From Marinobacter bryozoorum (lineage in GTDB: Bacteria > Pseudomonadota > Gammaproteobacteria > Pseudomonadales > Oleiphilaceae): 64,000 bases of DNA. The position numbers and the translations under genes were made by a program. Under the pieces are notes generated by a model. It ran no database searches. It was not told where the DNA came from and saw only the letters and a list, made by a program, of their open reading frames with translations. Shown here one piece after another: positions 1 to 9,567 of this stretch (position 1 is the first letter of the stretch; each line of letters starts with the position of its first letter). The stretch spans positions 1 to 64,000 of the forward strand of contig NZ_JAKZAH010000014.1 of assembly GCF_023156245.1 (NCBI RefSeq), written 5' to 3'.

Positions 1-226
1 TTCTCATCGGATTCTCCGGTGCTGAAGAATTTTTACGTATTATGCCAGAAGGTGGCTCCTGCCGCGCAGACTCCTAGGTCCTGGTCCACGTTGACAGGCC
101 CTGAGTTTCGTGGGCCTTGCAATAACCCTGAATGATGCAGGGGATAACCTGCAATAACAAGCCTCGGCTGGTCATAGCGGGAGCTGGCGCGCAGTTTTGC
201 ATGCCAGGAAGGAACGGCCCGGCTGG
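1..226. other. left-edge intergenic stretch, no gene seen
   Basis: I see no convincing gene here. The only structure is a small palindrome near 131-147 (CCCTG and CAGGG arms around a 7-base loop), flanked by two near copies of TTGCAATAAC/CTGCAATAAC at about 118-127 and 149-158. Together they could form a terminator-like hairpin below the minus-strand gene that ends at 227. A short plus-strand frame at 132-326 runs into that gene and looks like chance. Confidence 0.4.
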
Positions 227-2056
227 TCAGAGGTCAGGCCAGAGGGAGTCGAAGTCGCTATCGCTGGCCCCGGGGGAGACTTGGCGGATGCCAGGGCCAG
301 GGTCCGGCTCATCCGGACGCTTGTAGAGTCGCAGCTCAAACTGGCTGATACTGCCGGTTGCGGCGATTTTGCGCCCCAGCAGCCCCTGGGTCTGGGTATC
401 CTGGTGCATCAGGGTGATGCGGCTGCCACTCTGGAAGGGCAGCGTGGGAGTTACCAGGTTTTCCGGCAGGTGGGCGCCGGGAATCTCCGGCAGCAGCAGC
501 CCCCGCAGGAACTCACTGCTGTTACCGGTTTTCTGGATCAGCTGGACACCGCAGGGCGTTGCCCCGGGCGCGATCACTTCAATGCCGATGCGGGTGCCCT
601 CGCCACGGTTCTGGCGCAGCCAGCGTACCAGCGCAATACTCCAGGGGTGGTTGCGATGCTCTCGTACCCCCAGGATTTCTCCCGCCTGCAGGGTTGGCGG
701 CATATCGGCGCTCCAGACCACGCAATAGCCCCCGGGGCTGGTATTGACCACCCGGGTCCGGTAAGACCGTGGCTGGTTGCGGGGTTGGGGGTTGTCGCTC
801 TCGACGCCGGCTTTCTGGTAATTGATCGGGGTGTCGGCGTGTGGCCGGATCCGTTCATCGGATATGCCGGCATCGAAGGCGTCGGACCAGGCGTCCTTGC
901 GTACCGGTTTCATGAAACGGTTGTTTCTTTCCGGTTTGCCTGCAACGGCGCTGTCCATGACGAATTCGGCAAAGGGTTTCTGCCCGGCGAGGAAATAATG
1001 CACGGCGGTCAGGCCAGCACAGATCTCCAGCTGGCCATCTGCTTCAAGGCGGTTGAAGTTGCGTTGGGTCAGCAGCGCCAGGGCCTGTCCCAGGTGGTTG
1101 AGCAATGACTCGCTGATCCGGGGCGTCAGCGGCAGGTCGCTTGCCGGCGGGGCGGACTTGCCGCCGGCCTGCCTGGCCGTTGCGGGCTGTGGCGGCTGGC
1201 TGAGATGCTCCTGGATCTGTTCCGCGAGGGCGCCGGTATCGAACCCCCACCAGTGCTCGCTGTCAGCCGCTGGTGCCAGTGAGCGGTAGCAGGGCGGTTT
1301 GTCGCTGTCTGTATCCACCAGGAAGACAGCTGACGTGGCAAGGCCTGGCGCACACTGGACCCGGGGCGCCCAGAGCTCAAGCAGTTCGCTGACCTGTTCC
1401 AGTTCACTCTGGCGCAGTTGATTGGCGCGGGCACAGCCCAGCAATAAGGTATGACAATAGGCGTCCGCAATGCTGGACTCGGGCCTCTGGGGGCGCTGGC
1501 TGTCCTGTACCCGCTGCTCATGCAGGTTGTGGTGGCGGGCGAACCGGTACAGCTGATGGCTCTCATGCCAGCTACCGGCCGGGCTTGCCGTGTACAGCTG
1601 GAACGCCCGCAGGGTGGTTGCGCCTATCTCGGTCAGTGCCCGGTGGCAGCATTGGGCCAGGGGCTTGCGTTGCCGGTCGATGGTGCCGGCGTCGAGCATT
1701 TCCATAATGGTCAGCTTGTAGCCGGAGGCCAGGTGAAGCTGCAATGCCTGGGACAGGTTGGCGATCTTGCGCTGTTTTTCGGGCAGGGCAATGGCCATGC
1801 CCAGGTAATGGCGTGATAGCTCGGTACAGACGAAGCGAATCCGCGGCCGGATCAGCTCAAGGAACTGCAACCGCTGGGCCGGCGGGCAGAACAGCTGGTT
1901 CAGTTCGATGATGGCGTGGTAGAGCTGGCGGGACAGTTCGCCCAGGTTCGCCATGGGCAGGTGTTCCACCCAGTACCGGAACGCTTTCGGTGTCGCTTCG
2001 CAAAACGACAGGTGGGCGATCCTCGGTTCGGGGACGGTCAGGTCGGGTTTCTGCAT
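227..2056 (-). CDS. large PilZ-like domain protein
   Basis: This is a 609-residue soluble protein with no signal peptide or membrane segment. The N-terminal two thirds is mostly helical and unlike any family I can name. The C-terminal third carries a PilZ-like signature: an RxxxR run (RNQPR, residues 426-430) followed by NTSPGG (438-443), matching the [D/N]xSxxG motif of c-di-GMP receptors. The spacing between the two motifs is short, so ligand binding is an inference. It is transcribed towards the window edge, behind epmB with a 174-base AT-rich gap (2057-2230) that probably holds its own promoter. The reading frame is secure because no long ORF on the other strand fits better. The function is uncertain: a c-di-GMP effector is the best guess. 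Confidence 0.65.
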   Translation of the reverse strand: MQKPDLTVPEPRIAHLSFCEATPKAFRYWVEHLPMANLGELSRQLYHAIIELNQLFCPPAQRLQFLELIRPRIRFVCTELSRHYLGMAIALPEKQRKIANLSQALQLHLASGYKLTIMEMLDAGTIDRQRKPLAQCCHRALTEIGATTLRAFQLYTASPAGSWHESHQLYRFARHHNLHEQRVQDSQRPQRPESSIADAYCHTLLLGCARANQLRQSELEQVSELLELWAPRVQCAPGLATSAVFLVDTDSDKPPCYRSLAPAADSEHWWGFDTGALAEQIQEHLSQPPQPATARQAGGKSAPPASDLPLTPRISESLLNHLGQALALLTQRNFNRLEADGQLEICAGLTAVHYFLAGQKPFAEFVMDSAVAGKPERNNRFMKPVRKDAWSDAFDAGISDERIRPHADTPINYQKAGVESDNPQPRNQPRSYRTRVVNTSPGGYCVVWSADMPPTLQAGEILGVREHRNHPWSIALVRWLRQNRGEGTRIGIEVIAPGATPCGVQLIQKTGNSSEFLRGLLLPEIPGAHLPENLVTPTLPFQSGSRITLMHQDTQTQGLLGRKIAATGSISQFELRLYKRPDEPDPGPGIRQVSPGASDSDFDSLWPDL

Positions 2057-2230
2057 TGGCTTACCGGTGGTACCTGTCGTTCATGCTGCGAATCCTCTCT
2101 GCAGGCCAGCAGACTATCAAAGTGATCGTGCCCGGATGAAATTTGATGGAATTACAAATTGTTATAGAAAATCCGGGTAACTTTAAAATAGCAAAAACCC
2201 GGTGGAAAGCCAGAACACCGTTAAATGACA

Positions 2231-3310
2231 TTATTTCACAGTTGCCTGGCCCTGCCCGGTCCCGGCGCCCTCCATGCCAACATCCAGCAATGTCTTGCCG
2301 GGACGCTCGGGTACTTCCCTTACCAGTCGTGGCACCAGGTAGCCCGGTAGCCTGGCCTGCAGTTCACGTACCAGTATCCTGGCCTCATCGTCACTGACAT
2401 CAAAGTGGTGGGCGCCGGCGACCGGGTCGAAGGCGTGGAGATAGTAGGGCAATACCCCGGCCTCAAAAAGGCTCTCGCTCAGCTGCGACAGGGTATCGGT
2501 ATCGTCATTCACTCCCCGGAGCACAACGCTCTGGTTGAGCAGCGTCACACCGGCGTCCCTGAGCTTCGCCAGGGCGTGGCGAACGGTATCGTCGATTTCC
2601 CGCGGGTGATTCACGTGGATAACCAGGACCAGGCTCAATGGGCACTCGCTGATCCATTCCAGCAGGGCATCATCCACCCGCTGTGGAATAACAATGGGCA
2701 GCCGGCTGTGGATACGCAACCGGGTGAGGGAGGGCACAGTTGCAAGCGCACGGGCCCAGGCAGCCAGCAGGCGGTCGTTTACGGCAAGGGGGTCGCCGCC
2801 GCTGAGAATGACTTCATTGATTTCCGGGCTGGCCTTGAGGGTGGCAATCACCTGGTCCCGCTGTTCCGGCGCCAGCCGGTGGTCCGGGTAGGGGAAGTGG
2901 CGGCGGAAACAGTAACGGCAGTTAATCGCGCACTGCCCGGTGACCATCAGCAGTGCCCGGCTCCGGTATTTTCGGATCAGTCCCGGGGCGGGGATGGCGT
3001 CGCTCTCCCGTAGGGGGTCGCGCACGTAGCCAGGCTGTTCCTCGCTTTCGGCGGCCAGTGGGAGAACCTGTCGCAACAAGGGGTCGTCCGGATCGCCAGG
3101 GCGTATGCGGCTCAGCCAGGGTTCTGGCACCCGGACCGGGAACGCCTGGTGCCCGGTCTGGGCACCCTGCCCAAGTCGCAAATGGTCCAGCCCCAGGCGG
3201 CGCAGCAGCTCTTCGGGACTGGTGACCGAGCGGGCCAGCAGGCTTTGCCAGGTGGGCGGGGTGTTCTCCGGGGTGTGGGCTTCTATACGGGCGGCGGTTC
3301 GCTGTATCAT
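2231..3310 (-). CDS. epmB: EF-P beta-lysylation protein EpmB (lysine 2,3-aminomutase family)
   Basis: This radical-SAM, PLP-dependent enzyme isomerises (S)-alpha-lysine to (R)-beta-lysine, which EpmA then attaches to elongation factor P. It has 359 residues. The radical-SAM cluster motif is C127-AIN-C131-RY-C134, and an SGGDPL motif follows at about 170-175. The length fits bacterial EpmB better than the longer clostridial aminomutases. It is divergent from efp with only 45 bases between start codons, and epmA follows efp, so substrate, target and ligase are side by side. That context makes EpmB much more likely than a catabolic lysine aminomutase. Confidence 0.95.
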   Translation of the reverse strand: MIQRTAARIEAHTPENTPPTWQSLLARSVTSPEELLRRLGLDHLRLGQGAQTGHQAFPVRVPEPWLSRIRPGDPDDPLLRQVLPLAAESEEQPGYVRDPLRESDAIPAPGLIRKYRSRALLMVTGQCAINCRYCFRRHFPYPDHRLAPEQRDQVIATLKASPEINEVILSGGDPLAVNDRLLAAWARALATVPSLTRLRIHSRLPIVIPQRVDDALLEWISECPLSLVLVIHVNHPREIDDTVRHALAKLRDAGVTLLNQSVVLRGVNDDTDTLSQLSESLFEAGVLPYYLHAFDPVAGAHHFDVSDDEARILVRELQARLPGYLVPRLVREVPERPGKTLLDVGMEGAGTGQGQATVK

Positions 3311-3355
3311 AGCGGACTTTCACATTCCAACAGCGTCATTTCAGGTGAGTGTTTC

Positions 3356-3928
3356 ATGGCTTCTTATTCTACCAACGAATTCCGCGGCGGTCTTAAGGTT
3401 TTGCTGGACGGCGACCCCTGCGTCATTCTCGAGAACGAGTTCGTCAAGCCCGGTAAGGGCCAGGCGTTCAACCGCGTCAAACTTCGTAACCTGATGTCCA
3501 ACCGGGTCTGGGAGCGCACCTTCAAGTCCGGCGAAAGCCTGGAGGCCGCTGACGTCCTCGACCAGGACATGGAATACCTGTACACAGACGGTGAGTTCTG
3601 GCACTTCATGAAAACCGACGGCTCCTTCGAGCAGTTCCCGGCTGACGCCAAGGCCGTCGGTGACACCCTGAAGTGGCTCAAGGAGCAGGATGTTTACACC
3701 GTTACCCTGTACAACGGTACGCCGCTGTCGGTAACCCCGCCCAACTTTGTTGAGCTGGAAGTGGTGGAAACCGATCCGGGCATGAAGGGCGATACCGCGC
3801 AGGGTGGCTCCAAGCCAGCAACCCTGTCCACCGGGGCGGTGGTACAGGTACCGCTGTTCATTTCTATCGGTGAAGTACTGAAGGTCGATACTCGCACCGG
3901 TGAGTACGTCAACCGGGTCAAAACCTGA
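3356..3928 (+). CDS. efp: elongation factor P
   Basis: EF-P binds ribosomes stalled at polyproline motifs and promotes peptide bond formation. The protein has 190 residues, the usual length, with the KOW-like N-terminal domain and two OB domains. The modification loop reads KPGKGQ and places the acceptor at Lys34, the residue lysylated by EpmA in Enterobacteria. I chose the ATG at 3356, preceded by AGGTGAG, because the reading frame continues open upstream but the family begins [14 protein letters not shown]. It is flanked by epmB (divergent) and epmA (13 bases downstream, same strand), so efp-epmA is probably one transcript. Confidence 0.98.
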   Translation: MASYSTNEFRGGLKVLLDGDPCVILENEFVKPGKGQAFNRVKLRNLMSNRVWERTFKSGESLEAADVLDQDMEYLYTDGEFWHFMKTDGSFEQFPADAKAVGDTLKWLKEQDVYTVTLYNGTPLSVTPPNFVELEVVETDPGMKGDTAQGGSKPATLSTGAVVQVPLFISIGEVLKVDTRTGEYVNRVKT

Positions 3929-3941
3929 CCCGGGGTTGATT

Positions 3942-4943
3942 ATGGGTACGGACCAGCCGCTGCCAGGTGCAGCGCCGTCCTGGCAACCCACTGCTACCCG
4001 GCAGGCCCTTGAAAGCCGCGCACGCCAGTTGGACTGGGTGCGCGGCTTTTTTGCGCAACGGGGCGTGCTGGAGGTAGAAACCCCGGTGCTGGGGCAGTGT
4101 GGTGTCACTGACGTAAATATAGATTCTATTGGTGCCAGCCCCCGGCCCGTGGCTGGCTGGCCCCACCCGAAAGGGTGGCTGCAGTCATCACCGGAATATC
4201 ACATGAAGCGCCTGCTGGCCGCCGGCAGTGGCAGCATCTACCAGGTCAGCCGGGTATTCCGGGATGGTGAGCGTGGGCGGCGCCATAATCCGGAGTTCTC
4301 CCTGCTGGAATGGTATCGCCCTGGCTGGGACGACGAGCAGCTCATGGGTGAGGTGGCAGACCTGGTTTGCGGCTGGCTGAAAACCCCCGAGCCTGAACGG
4401 GTTTCCTACCGCCAACTGGTGCAGCAGCATGGGGGCGTGGATCCCATGACTGCCAGTATCGTCGAGCTTCGACAGGCCTGCTACCCCCTCACCGGGGACC
4501 CGGGAATGGTCGACCAGCTCGACCGGGACAGCTGTCTCGACCTGGTGATGAGCTTCCGGGTCGAGCCTGCCCTGGGTTATGACCGGCCCGTCTTTGTTAC
4601 CCATTATCCCGCCAGTCAGGCGGCCCTGGCTCGCACCAGTGAGGAAGATGGCCATCCGGTCGCCCATCGCTTTGAGCTGTACGTCCGGGGTGTCGAGCTA
4701 TGCAATGGCTACTGGGAGCTGACCGACGCTGGCGAGCAGCGTCGCCGGTTTGAAGCAGACAACGCCCGCCGCCGGGAGCTGGGAAGGCCCGAAATGCCGC
4801 TGGATCAACGGTTGCTGGCGGCGCTGGAGTCCGGGCTGCCGGAATGTGCCGGTGTCGCCCTCGGGCTGGACCGGCTGCTGATGCTCAAGTGCGGCGTGGA
4901 CGATATCAGCGAGGTTCTGGCGTTTCCGGCGGAGCGGTCGTGA
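3942..4943 (+). CDS. epmA: EF-P--(R)-beta-lysine ligase EpmA (GenX/PoxA)
   Basis: This is a class II lysyl-tRNA synthetase paralogue lacking the tRNA anticodon-binding domain. It activates beta-lysine and transfers it to Lys34 of EF-P. At 333 residues it is close to the E. coli enzyme. Class II motif 2 is visible in the stretch around FRDGERGRRHNPEF, and motif 3 near the C-terminus (GVALGLDRLLML). An open frame extends upstream to 3900 inside efp, but the ATG at 3942 gives the family-like N-terminus. Its last 38 bases overlap the 3' end of psd on the opposite strand. The full-length LysRS is encoded separately at 11086, which supports the paralogue assignment. Confidence 0.96.
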   Translation: MGTDQPLPGAAPSWQPTATRQALESRARQLDWVRGFFAQRGVLEVETPVLGQCGVTDVNIDSIGASPRPVAGWPHPKGWLQSSPEYHMKRLLAAGSGSIYQVSRVFRDGERGRRHNPEFSLLEWYRPGWDDEQLMGEVADLVCGWLKTPEPERVSYRQLVQQHGGVDPMTASIVELRQACYPLTGDPGMVDQLDRDSCLDLVMSFRVEPALGYDRPVFVTHYPASQAALARTSEEDGHPVAHRFELYVRGVELCNGYWELTDAGEQRRRFEADNARRRELGRPEMPLDQRLLAALESGLPECAGVALGLDRLLMLKCGVDDISEVLAFPAERS

Positions 4944-5799
4944 CCTTGCCAAAGGCTTGGCCCAGGCGCACCTTCTCTCCCGGCTGAAGGCTTTCCTGCC
5001 AGCGGGTTGCCCCTTTCGGGAACACCAGGATGACAGTGGAGCCGAGCCGGAACCGACCCATTTCGTCGCCGCGCTCGTACCGGATACCCGGGGACTGGTG
5101 ACGATAGTCCGACGTGGTCACTGCTCGCCTGGCGCCACCAGGTGCCACGACCCCGCCCCAGCGGGTTTCCACGCTGCCGACGATCATGGCTCCAACCAGC
5201 ACCATGGCCATGGGGCCGGCGTCGGTGTCGAACAGGGTCACTACCCGCTCGTTACGGGCAAACAGTTCCGGCACCGCCTCGGCGGTGACCGGGTTGACGG
5301 AGAACAGCCGGCCCGGTACATAAGCCATCTCCTGGAGCTTCCCCGTTAATGGCATATGAATGCGATGATAGTCATGGGGTGCCAGGTAAAGGGTGGCAAA
5401 CTCACCGCCTTGGAACGGCTTTGCCCGGTCCGGGTCGCCACCGAGCAATTCGGTCAGACTGAACGATTGCCCCTTGGCCTGGAAGACCCGGTCATCGCCG
5501 ACCTGGCCGACCTGGCTGATGGTGCCGTCTACGGGGCTGATCACCGTCTCGCTGCCGCCCGCAAGTGGCCGCAGGCCGGGTTTTAGCTCGCGGGTGAAGA
5601 AGGCGTTGAAGGTGGGGTAGCTGGCCGGGTTTTCGTCTGCCGCTTCGCTCATGTTTACGCCATAGCGGCCGATAAACCAGCGTATAACAGCGGTCAGAAT
5701 GCCAGTCGGTGGCTGGCTGTCGGCCAGTTTTCCGGCAAGGCGGGAAATCAGTATTTGCGGCAGGGCGTATTGCGCCAGGACAAAAAGCCGGTCAAGCAT
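4906..5799 (-). CDS. psd: phosphatidylserine decarboxylase proenzyme
   Basis: This membrane-associated enzyme makes phosphatidylethanolamine from phosphatidylserine. The 297-residue proenzyme cleaves itself at the LGST motif (residues 252-255), where Ser254 becomes the pyruvoyl prosthetic group of the small subunit. The SPVDG and YHRIHMP segments typical of the beta chain are present. It reads away from motA across a 187-base gap and converges on epmA with a 38-base coding overlap. The order psd, motAB, rsgA, orn matches the Pseudomonas arrangement. Confidence 0.97.
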   Translation of the reverse strand: MLDRLFVLAQYALPQILISRLAGKLADSQPPTGILTAVIRWFIGRYGVNMSEAADENPASYPTFNAFFTRELKPGLRPLAGGSETVISPVDGTISQVGQVGDDRVFQAKGQSFSLTELLGGDPDRAKPFQGGEFATLYLAPHDYHRIHMPLTGKLQEMAYVPGRLFSVNPVTAEAVPELFARNERVVTLFDTDAGPMAMVLVGAMIVGSVETRWGGVVAPGGARRAVTTSDYRHQSPGIRYERGDEMGRFRLGSTVILVFPKGATRWQESLQPGEKVRLGQAFGKVTTAPPETPEPR

Positions 5800-5986
5800 A
5801 GGTCAGGGGGCCTTCGATCATCGGGCGCGTGAGTCTAGCAAATCCCGGCTTATTGGTAGAAATCATTTATTGGTTCTCCGGTTACAAAATGTCATTGCTA
5901 TCATGACTGGCTAACGAATAACCTTCCAGTCTGCTCCCGGGCAGTGTCGGACACGTCTCAAATAACAGGCAGATGGTCAGGAATAC

Positions 5987-6838
5987 ATGGGTCTTATAAT
6001 CGGTAGTATCATCGTTCTGGTCTGTGTGCTGGCAGGCTATGTACTTCACGGCGGCAACCTGATGGTGTTGTGGCAGCCAACAGAGGTGCTGATTATTGGC
6101 GGTGCGGCGGTTGGCTCCTTTATCATTGCCAACCCGTTCCACACCATCAAGGACGTGTTTGCAGGGGTGATGCGCCTGATTACCGGCTCGCCCTACAACA
6201 AGGCCTTCTATATGGATCTGCTGAGCCTGTTGTATGACATCTTCGACAAGTCCCGCAAGCAGGGTGTCATGGCGATCGAGGAAGATATCGACAATCCGGA
6301 ACAAAGCCAGATCTTTGCCCGCTATCCGGCGGTGATGAAGTCAAAGCACCTTACCGCGTTTGTTACTGACTACCTGCGCATTATCAGTTCCGGCAACATG
6401 GCTCCCCATGAACTGGAGGGCCTGATGGACCAGGAGCTGGATACCCGCCAGCACGAACTGGAAGAACCCGCCCATGCGGTCAACAAGATCGCCGACGCCC
6501 TGCCGGGCCTGGGTATCGTGGCGGCGGTTCTGGGCATCGTCATCACCATGAATTTCATGACCGAGGGGCCGGAGAAAATTGGCCTGAGTGTCGCCGCCGC
6601 CCTGGTGGGTACCTTCCTGGGTATCTGGATGGGCTATGGCTTTGTGGGGCCCACCTCCATTGCCCTGGAGCACCACGCCAAGTACGAGTTGCGTGCCTAC
6701 GAATGCGCCAAGGCTTCCATCATTGCCACGGTATCCGGCCAGGCGCCACAGATGGCCATTGAATTCGGTCGCAAGGCGTTGCCCAGTGACAAGCGACCGA
6801 GCTTCCAGGAGCTCAATGACCATGTCCGTTCCAAGTAA
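5987..6838 (+). CDS. motA: flagellar motor stator protein MotA
   Basis: MotA forms the ion-conducting stator with MotB and pushes on the FliG ring through its cytoplasmic loop. The 283-residue protein has the four expected membrane segments: about 1-20 and 33-50 at the N-terminus, and two more after residue 165 (LPGLGIVAAVLGIV and the VGTFLGIWMGYGF region). The pore-lining PGLG motif precedes TM3. The long cytoplasmic loop between TM2 and TM3 carries the charged residues used for torque. motB follows 36 bases downstream on the same strand. The length and order fit the Pseudomonas MotAB type rather than PomAB or ExbB/TolQ. Confidence 0.96.
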   Translation: MGLIIGSIIVLVCVLAGYVLHGGNLMVLWQPTEVLIIGGAAVGSFIIANPFHTIKDVFAGVMRLITGSPYNKAFYMDLLSLLYDIFDKSRKQGVMAIEEDIDNPEQSQIFARYPAVMKSKHLTAFVTDYLRIISSGNMAPHELEGLMDQELDTRQHELEEPAHAVNKIADALPGLGIVAAVLGIVITMNFMTEGPEKIGLSVAAALVGTFLGIWMGYGFVGPTSIALEHHAKYELRAYECAKASIIATVSGQAPQMAIEFGRKALPSDKRPSFQELNDHVRSK

Positions 6839-6874
6839 TCCCCGGCGGATCACCGGCCTTGCGCAGGAGCTGTA

Positions 6875-7834
6875 GTGGCTGACGAACCCATTATCGTAAA
6901 ACGCGTCAAGAAGAAGGCGGCCGCCCACCACGGCGGTTCCTGGAAAGTCGCGTTTGCCGACTTCGCCACCGCCATGATGGCCTTCTTCCTGGTGCTGTGG
7001 CTGACCACCAATGCCACGCCGGAGCAAAAACTGGCGGTAGAAGGTTATTTCAAGGATCCTGTCGGTTATACCGAGGGGGGCAGCCAGAACCCCGTGGACC
7101 TGGGTGGCAGTGCCGCTGTGGTGGAAGCCAGTGATGCGGACCAGGCCGACAGCACCATCTCGGTGGATGAACAGCGTATCGAGACCCTGGCGGATCAGCT
7201 GGAGCAGCGCCAGATGGAAGAGCTGTTCCAGGATCTCAAGGAGCAGATCGAAAGCAGCGATACACTGAGCGAGTTCAAGGATCAGTTGCTGATCGACATC
7301 ACCGATGAGGGGCTTCGTATCCAGATCGTGGACCGCTCCCAGCGGCCCATGTTTGACAGCGGCAGCGCCCAGCTCAAGAACTATTCCCAGGACATTCTCT
7401 ATGAGCTTGCCAAGCCCCTGGGTTCGGTAAGCAACAAGCTCTCCATTACCGGTCATACTGACGCCACACCGTTCAGTGGCCGTCCCGGTTACACCAACTG
7501 GGAGTTGTCCGCCGACCGGGCCAATACCGCCCGCCGCGCCCTTGTCACCGGTGGCGTCCGGCCCGAACAGATTGGCCGTGTCGTCGGGCTTAGTGATTCG
7601 GTGCTGTTCGACAAGGAAAACCCCGTGGCACCCGTCAACCGGCGTATTTCCATCATTGTTCTGAACAAGAAGGCGGCCGGAGAAATCGAGGGCCGGGCAG
7701 GGCAGTCCGGGGAGCCGTTGATCGACCTGACCGAGCCTTCAGAAGCCGAGCAGGAAGCCGCACGGGAGCAGCTGGAAAGTGGCGACTGGGCGGAACGGGA
7801 AGATCCCATTCGCCCGGACGAACTGAACTGGTAA
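6875..7834 (+). CDS. motB: flagellar motor stator protein MotB
   Basis: MotB anchors the stator to peptidoglycan and supplies the proton-binding aspartate. The start is GTG at 6875, eight bases after GGAGC. The protein has 319 residues: a basic N-terminus, a single membrane segment in which the essential aspartate falls at D29 (FADFATAMMAFF), a plug/linker region rich in acid residues, and an OmpA-like peptidoglycan-binding domain (about 160-265, with TGHTDATP and NWELSADRA motifs). An acidic tail of about 40 residues follows. It is almost certainly co-transcribed with motA. Confidence 0.96.
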   Translation: MADEPIIVKRVKKKAAAHHGGSWKVAFADFATAMMAFFLVLWLTTNATPEQKLAVEGYFKDPVGYTEGGSQNPVDLGGSAAVVEASDADQADSTISVDEQRIETLADQLEQRQMEELFQDLKEQIESSDTLSEFKDQLLIDITDEGLRIQIVDRSQRPMFDSGSAQLKNYSQDILYELAKPLGSVSNKLSITGHTDATPFSGRPGYTNWELSADRANTARRALVTGGVRPEQIGRVVGLSDSVLFDKENPVAPVNRRISIIVLNKKAAGEIEGRAGQSGEPLIDLTEPSEAEQEAAREQLESGDWAEREDPIRPDELNW

Positions 7835-7873
7835 GTCCGCCGGGACGGCGTGTGACAACGGCGTTGGCTTACC

Positions 7874-8926
7874 TCAGCTGAGCTTCAGGCCCCTTGCCTG
7901 CTGCTCTTCCATGGCTTGCAGGATACGCCGGAAGCTGTGCAGCCGCTCCGGTGTAATGTTGCCACTGGCCACTGCCGCATCCAGCGCGCAGCCTGGCTCG
8001 CCCTGATGGCGACAATCCCGGAACCGGCAGTGGCCGATCACCTCCCGGATCTCCCGGAAGCCAAACTCGATTTCTGCAGGCGTCATGTGCCACAGGCCGA
8101 ATTCCCGGATACCCGGTGAGTCAATCAGGTCACCGCCGCAATCCAGGTGGAACAACCGGGCCGTCGTGGTGGTGTGAGTTCCCTTACCGGTGCTTTCCGA
8201 CAGCGCGCCTACCTTCAGTTCCCGGTCCGGCACCAGGGTCTGGATAATCGACGACTTGCCCACCCCGGACTGACCTACAAACACGCTGGTCCGGTCCTTT
8301 ACCAGGTGGGTGATCGCGCCACCATGGTCATCCGGATGGTGAGCGGATGCCTCCACCACCTCATACCCCAGGTTGCGATAACGGTCCAGCATGGCCTCGA
8401 GCCGGCCCCGGTTACCCTCGTTCAGCAGGTCGGCCTTGTTCAGTAACAGCACAGCAGGTATTTCCGTGTTCTCCGCTGCCACCAGGTACCGGTCAATGAG
8501 GTTGTCGTGGGGTTCGGGCTCCGGTGCGATCACCAGCACGATATGATCAATGTTCGCCGCCACCGGCTTTAGCTGCCCGAAGTTGTCCGGCCGTTGCAGC
8601 AGTGAATGCCGCTCCTGCCGGGCCACGATCACCCCGGTATTGTCCGCCCCCTCGCACCAGGTCACCCGGTCGCCGGTCACCAGGCTGTCAATATTGGCCC
8701 GAACGAAGCAACGGAACAGCCTGCCCTGGTGCTCCCCCTCCAGGGCCTCCACATCCAGCTGTTGGCCATAATGGGCAATCACCAGGCCGGACTGCTCTGA
8801 TCCCAGCTCTCCGGATTCCCGCTGGGCCTCGATGGCCTGCTCCCGCTTGCCGGCACGGCGGGTGCGCTCTGCCTGGATCTTCTGGATACGGTGTTGCTGC
8901 TGCTTGCTGAGCCGGCGTTTCGCCAT
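7874..8926 (-). CDS. rsgA: small ribosomal subunit biogenesis GTPase RsgA
   Basis: RsgA is a circularly permuted GTPase that checks late maturation of the 30S decoding centre. The 350-residue protein has an OB fold at the N-terminus, then the permuted GTPase motifs in the order G4 (NKAD), G1 (GQSGVGKSS) and G3 (DSPG). A C-terminal zinc-binding segment follows (CRFRDCRHQGEPGC). It is convergent with motB (40 bases between ends) and divergent from orn with an 86-base gap that should carry both promoters. Confidence 0.97.
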   Translation of the reverse strand: MAKRRLSKQQQHRIQKIQAERTRRAGKREQAIEAQRESGELGSEQSGLVIAHYGQQLDVEALEGEHQGRLFRCFVRANIDSLVTGDRVTWCEGADNTGVIVARQERHSLLQRPDNFGQLKPVAANIDHIVLVIAPEPEPHDNLIDRYLVAAENTEIPAVLLLNKADLLNEGNRGRLEAMLDRYRNLGYEVVEASAHHPDDHGGAITHLVKDRTSVFVGQSGVGKSSIIQTLVPDRELKVGALSESTGKGTHTTTTARLFHLDCGGDLIDSPGIREFGLWHMTPAEIEFGFREIREVIGHCRFRDCRHQGEPGCALDAAVASGNITPERLHSFRRILQAMEEQQARGLKLS

Positions 8927-9012
8927 GGGAATCCTGATTGTTCTGGAAGTTGGGATGCTTCATCATATCAGACCTTGCCTCACACCCTGTAAAACACTGG
9001 AGACACGCTGAC

Positions 9013-9567
9013 ATGGCCGAAGAAAGCAACGACCGACTGGTCTGGATCGACCTGGAAATGACCGGCCTGGACCCGGAAAGGGAACGGATCATCGAAATCG
9101 CCACCATCGTCACCGACTCCAACCTCAAGGTCATTGCTGAGGGCCCGGTGCTGGCGATCCACCAGAGTGACGAAGTGCTCAACGCCATGGACGAGTGGTG
9201 CACCCGCACCCACGGCAACAGTGGCCTGACCCAGCGGGTAAAGGAAAGTCCCATTACCGAATCCGCCGCCGAGGAACAGACCCTGAACTTCCTCGCCCAG
9301 CACCTGGAGCCGGGCACCTCGCCGCTGTGTGGCAACAGCATCGGCCAGGACCGCCGCTTCCTGGTCAAATACATGCCCCGGCTGGAAGACTTCTTCCACT
9401 ACCGCAACCTGGACGTCAGTACCGTCAAGGAACTGGCCCGCCGCTGGCGCCCGGACGTACTGGACAGCGTCCGCAAGAAAGGCTCCCACCTGGCACTGGA
9501 CGACATCCGGGACTCCATCGCGGAACTGCAGCACTACCGGGAGACGTTTTTTCGATTGGAGAAGTAG
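9013..9567 (+). CDS. orn: oligoribonuclease
   Basis: Orn is the 3'-5' exoribonuclease that degrades diribonucleotides, including pGpG left by c-di-GMP hydrolysis. The 184-residue protein is a DEDDh nuclease: [10 protein letters not shown] supplies the first Asp-Glu pair at the N-terminus, [11 protein letters not shown] the next Asp, and [10 protein letters not shown] the final His/Asp. The frame is open up to 8938, but the ATG at 9013 yields the conserved start and follows GGAGAC. It is relevant to the c-di-GMP proteins in this window because it completes turnover of that signal. Confidence 0.97.
   Translation: MAEESNDRLVWIDLEMTGLDPERERIIEIATIVTDSNLKVIAEGPVLAIHQSDEVLNAMDEWCTRTHGNSGLTQRVKESPITESAAEEQTLNFLAQHLEPGTSPLCGNSIGQDRRFLVKYMPRLEDFFHYRNLDVSTVKELARRWRPDVLDSVRKKGSHLALDDIRDSIAELQHYRETFFRLEK

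Noticed and set aside
132..326. 64-codon plus-strand frame at the left edge
   Set aside because: It overlaps the 3' end of the large minus-strand gene, has no ribosome site of note, and its sequence is not family-like.
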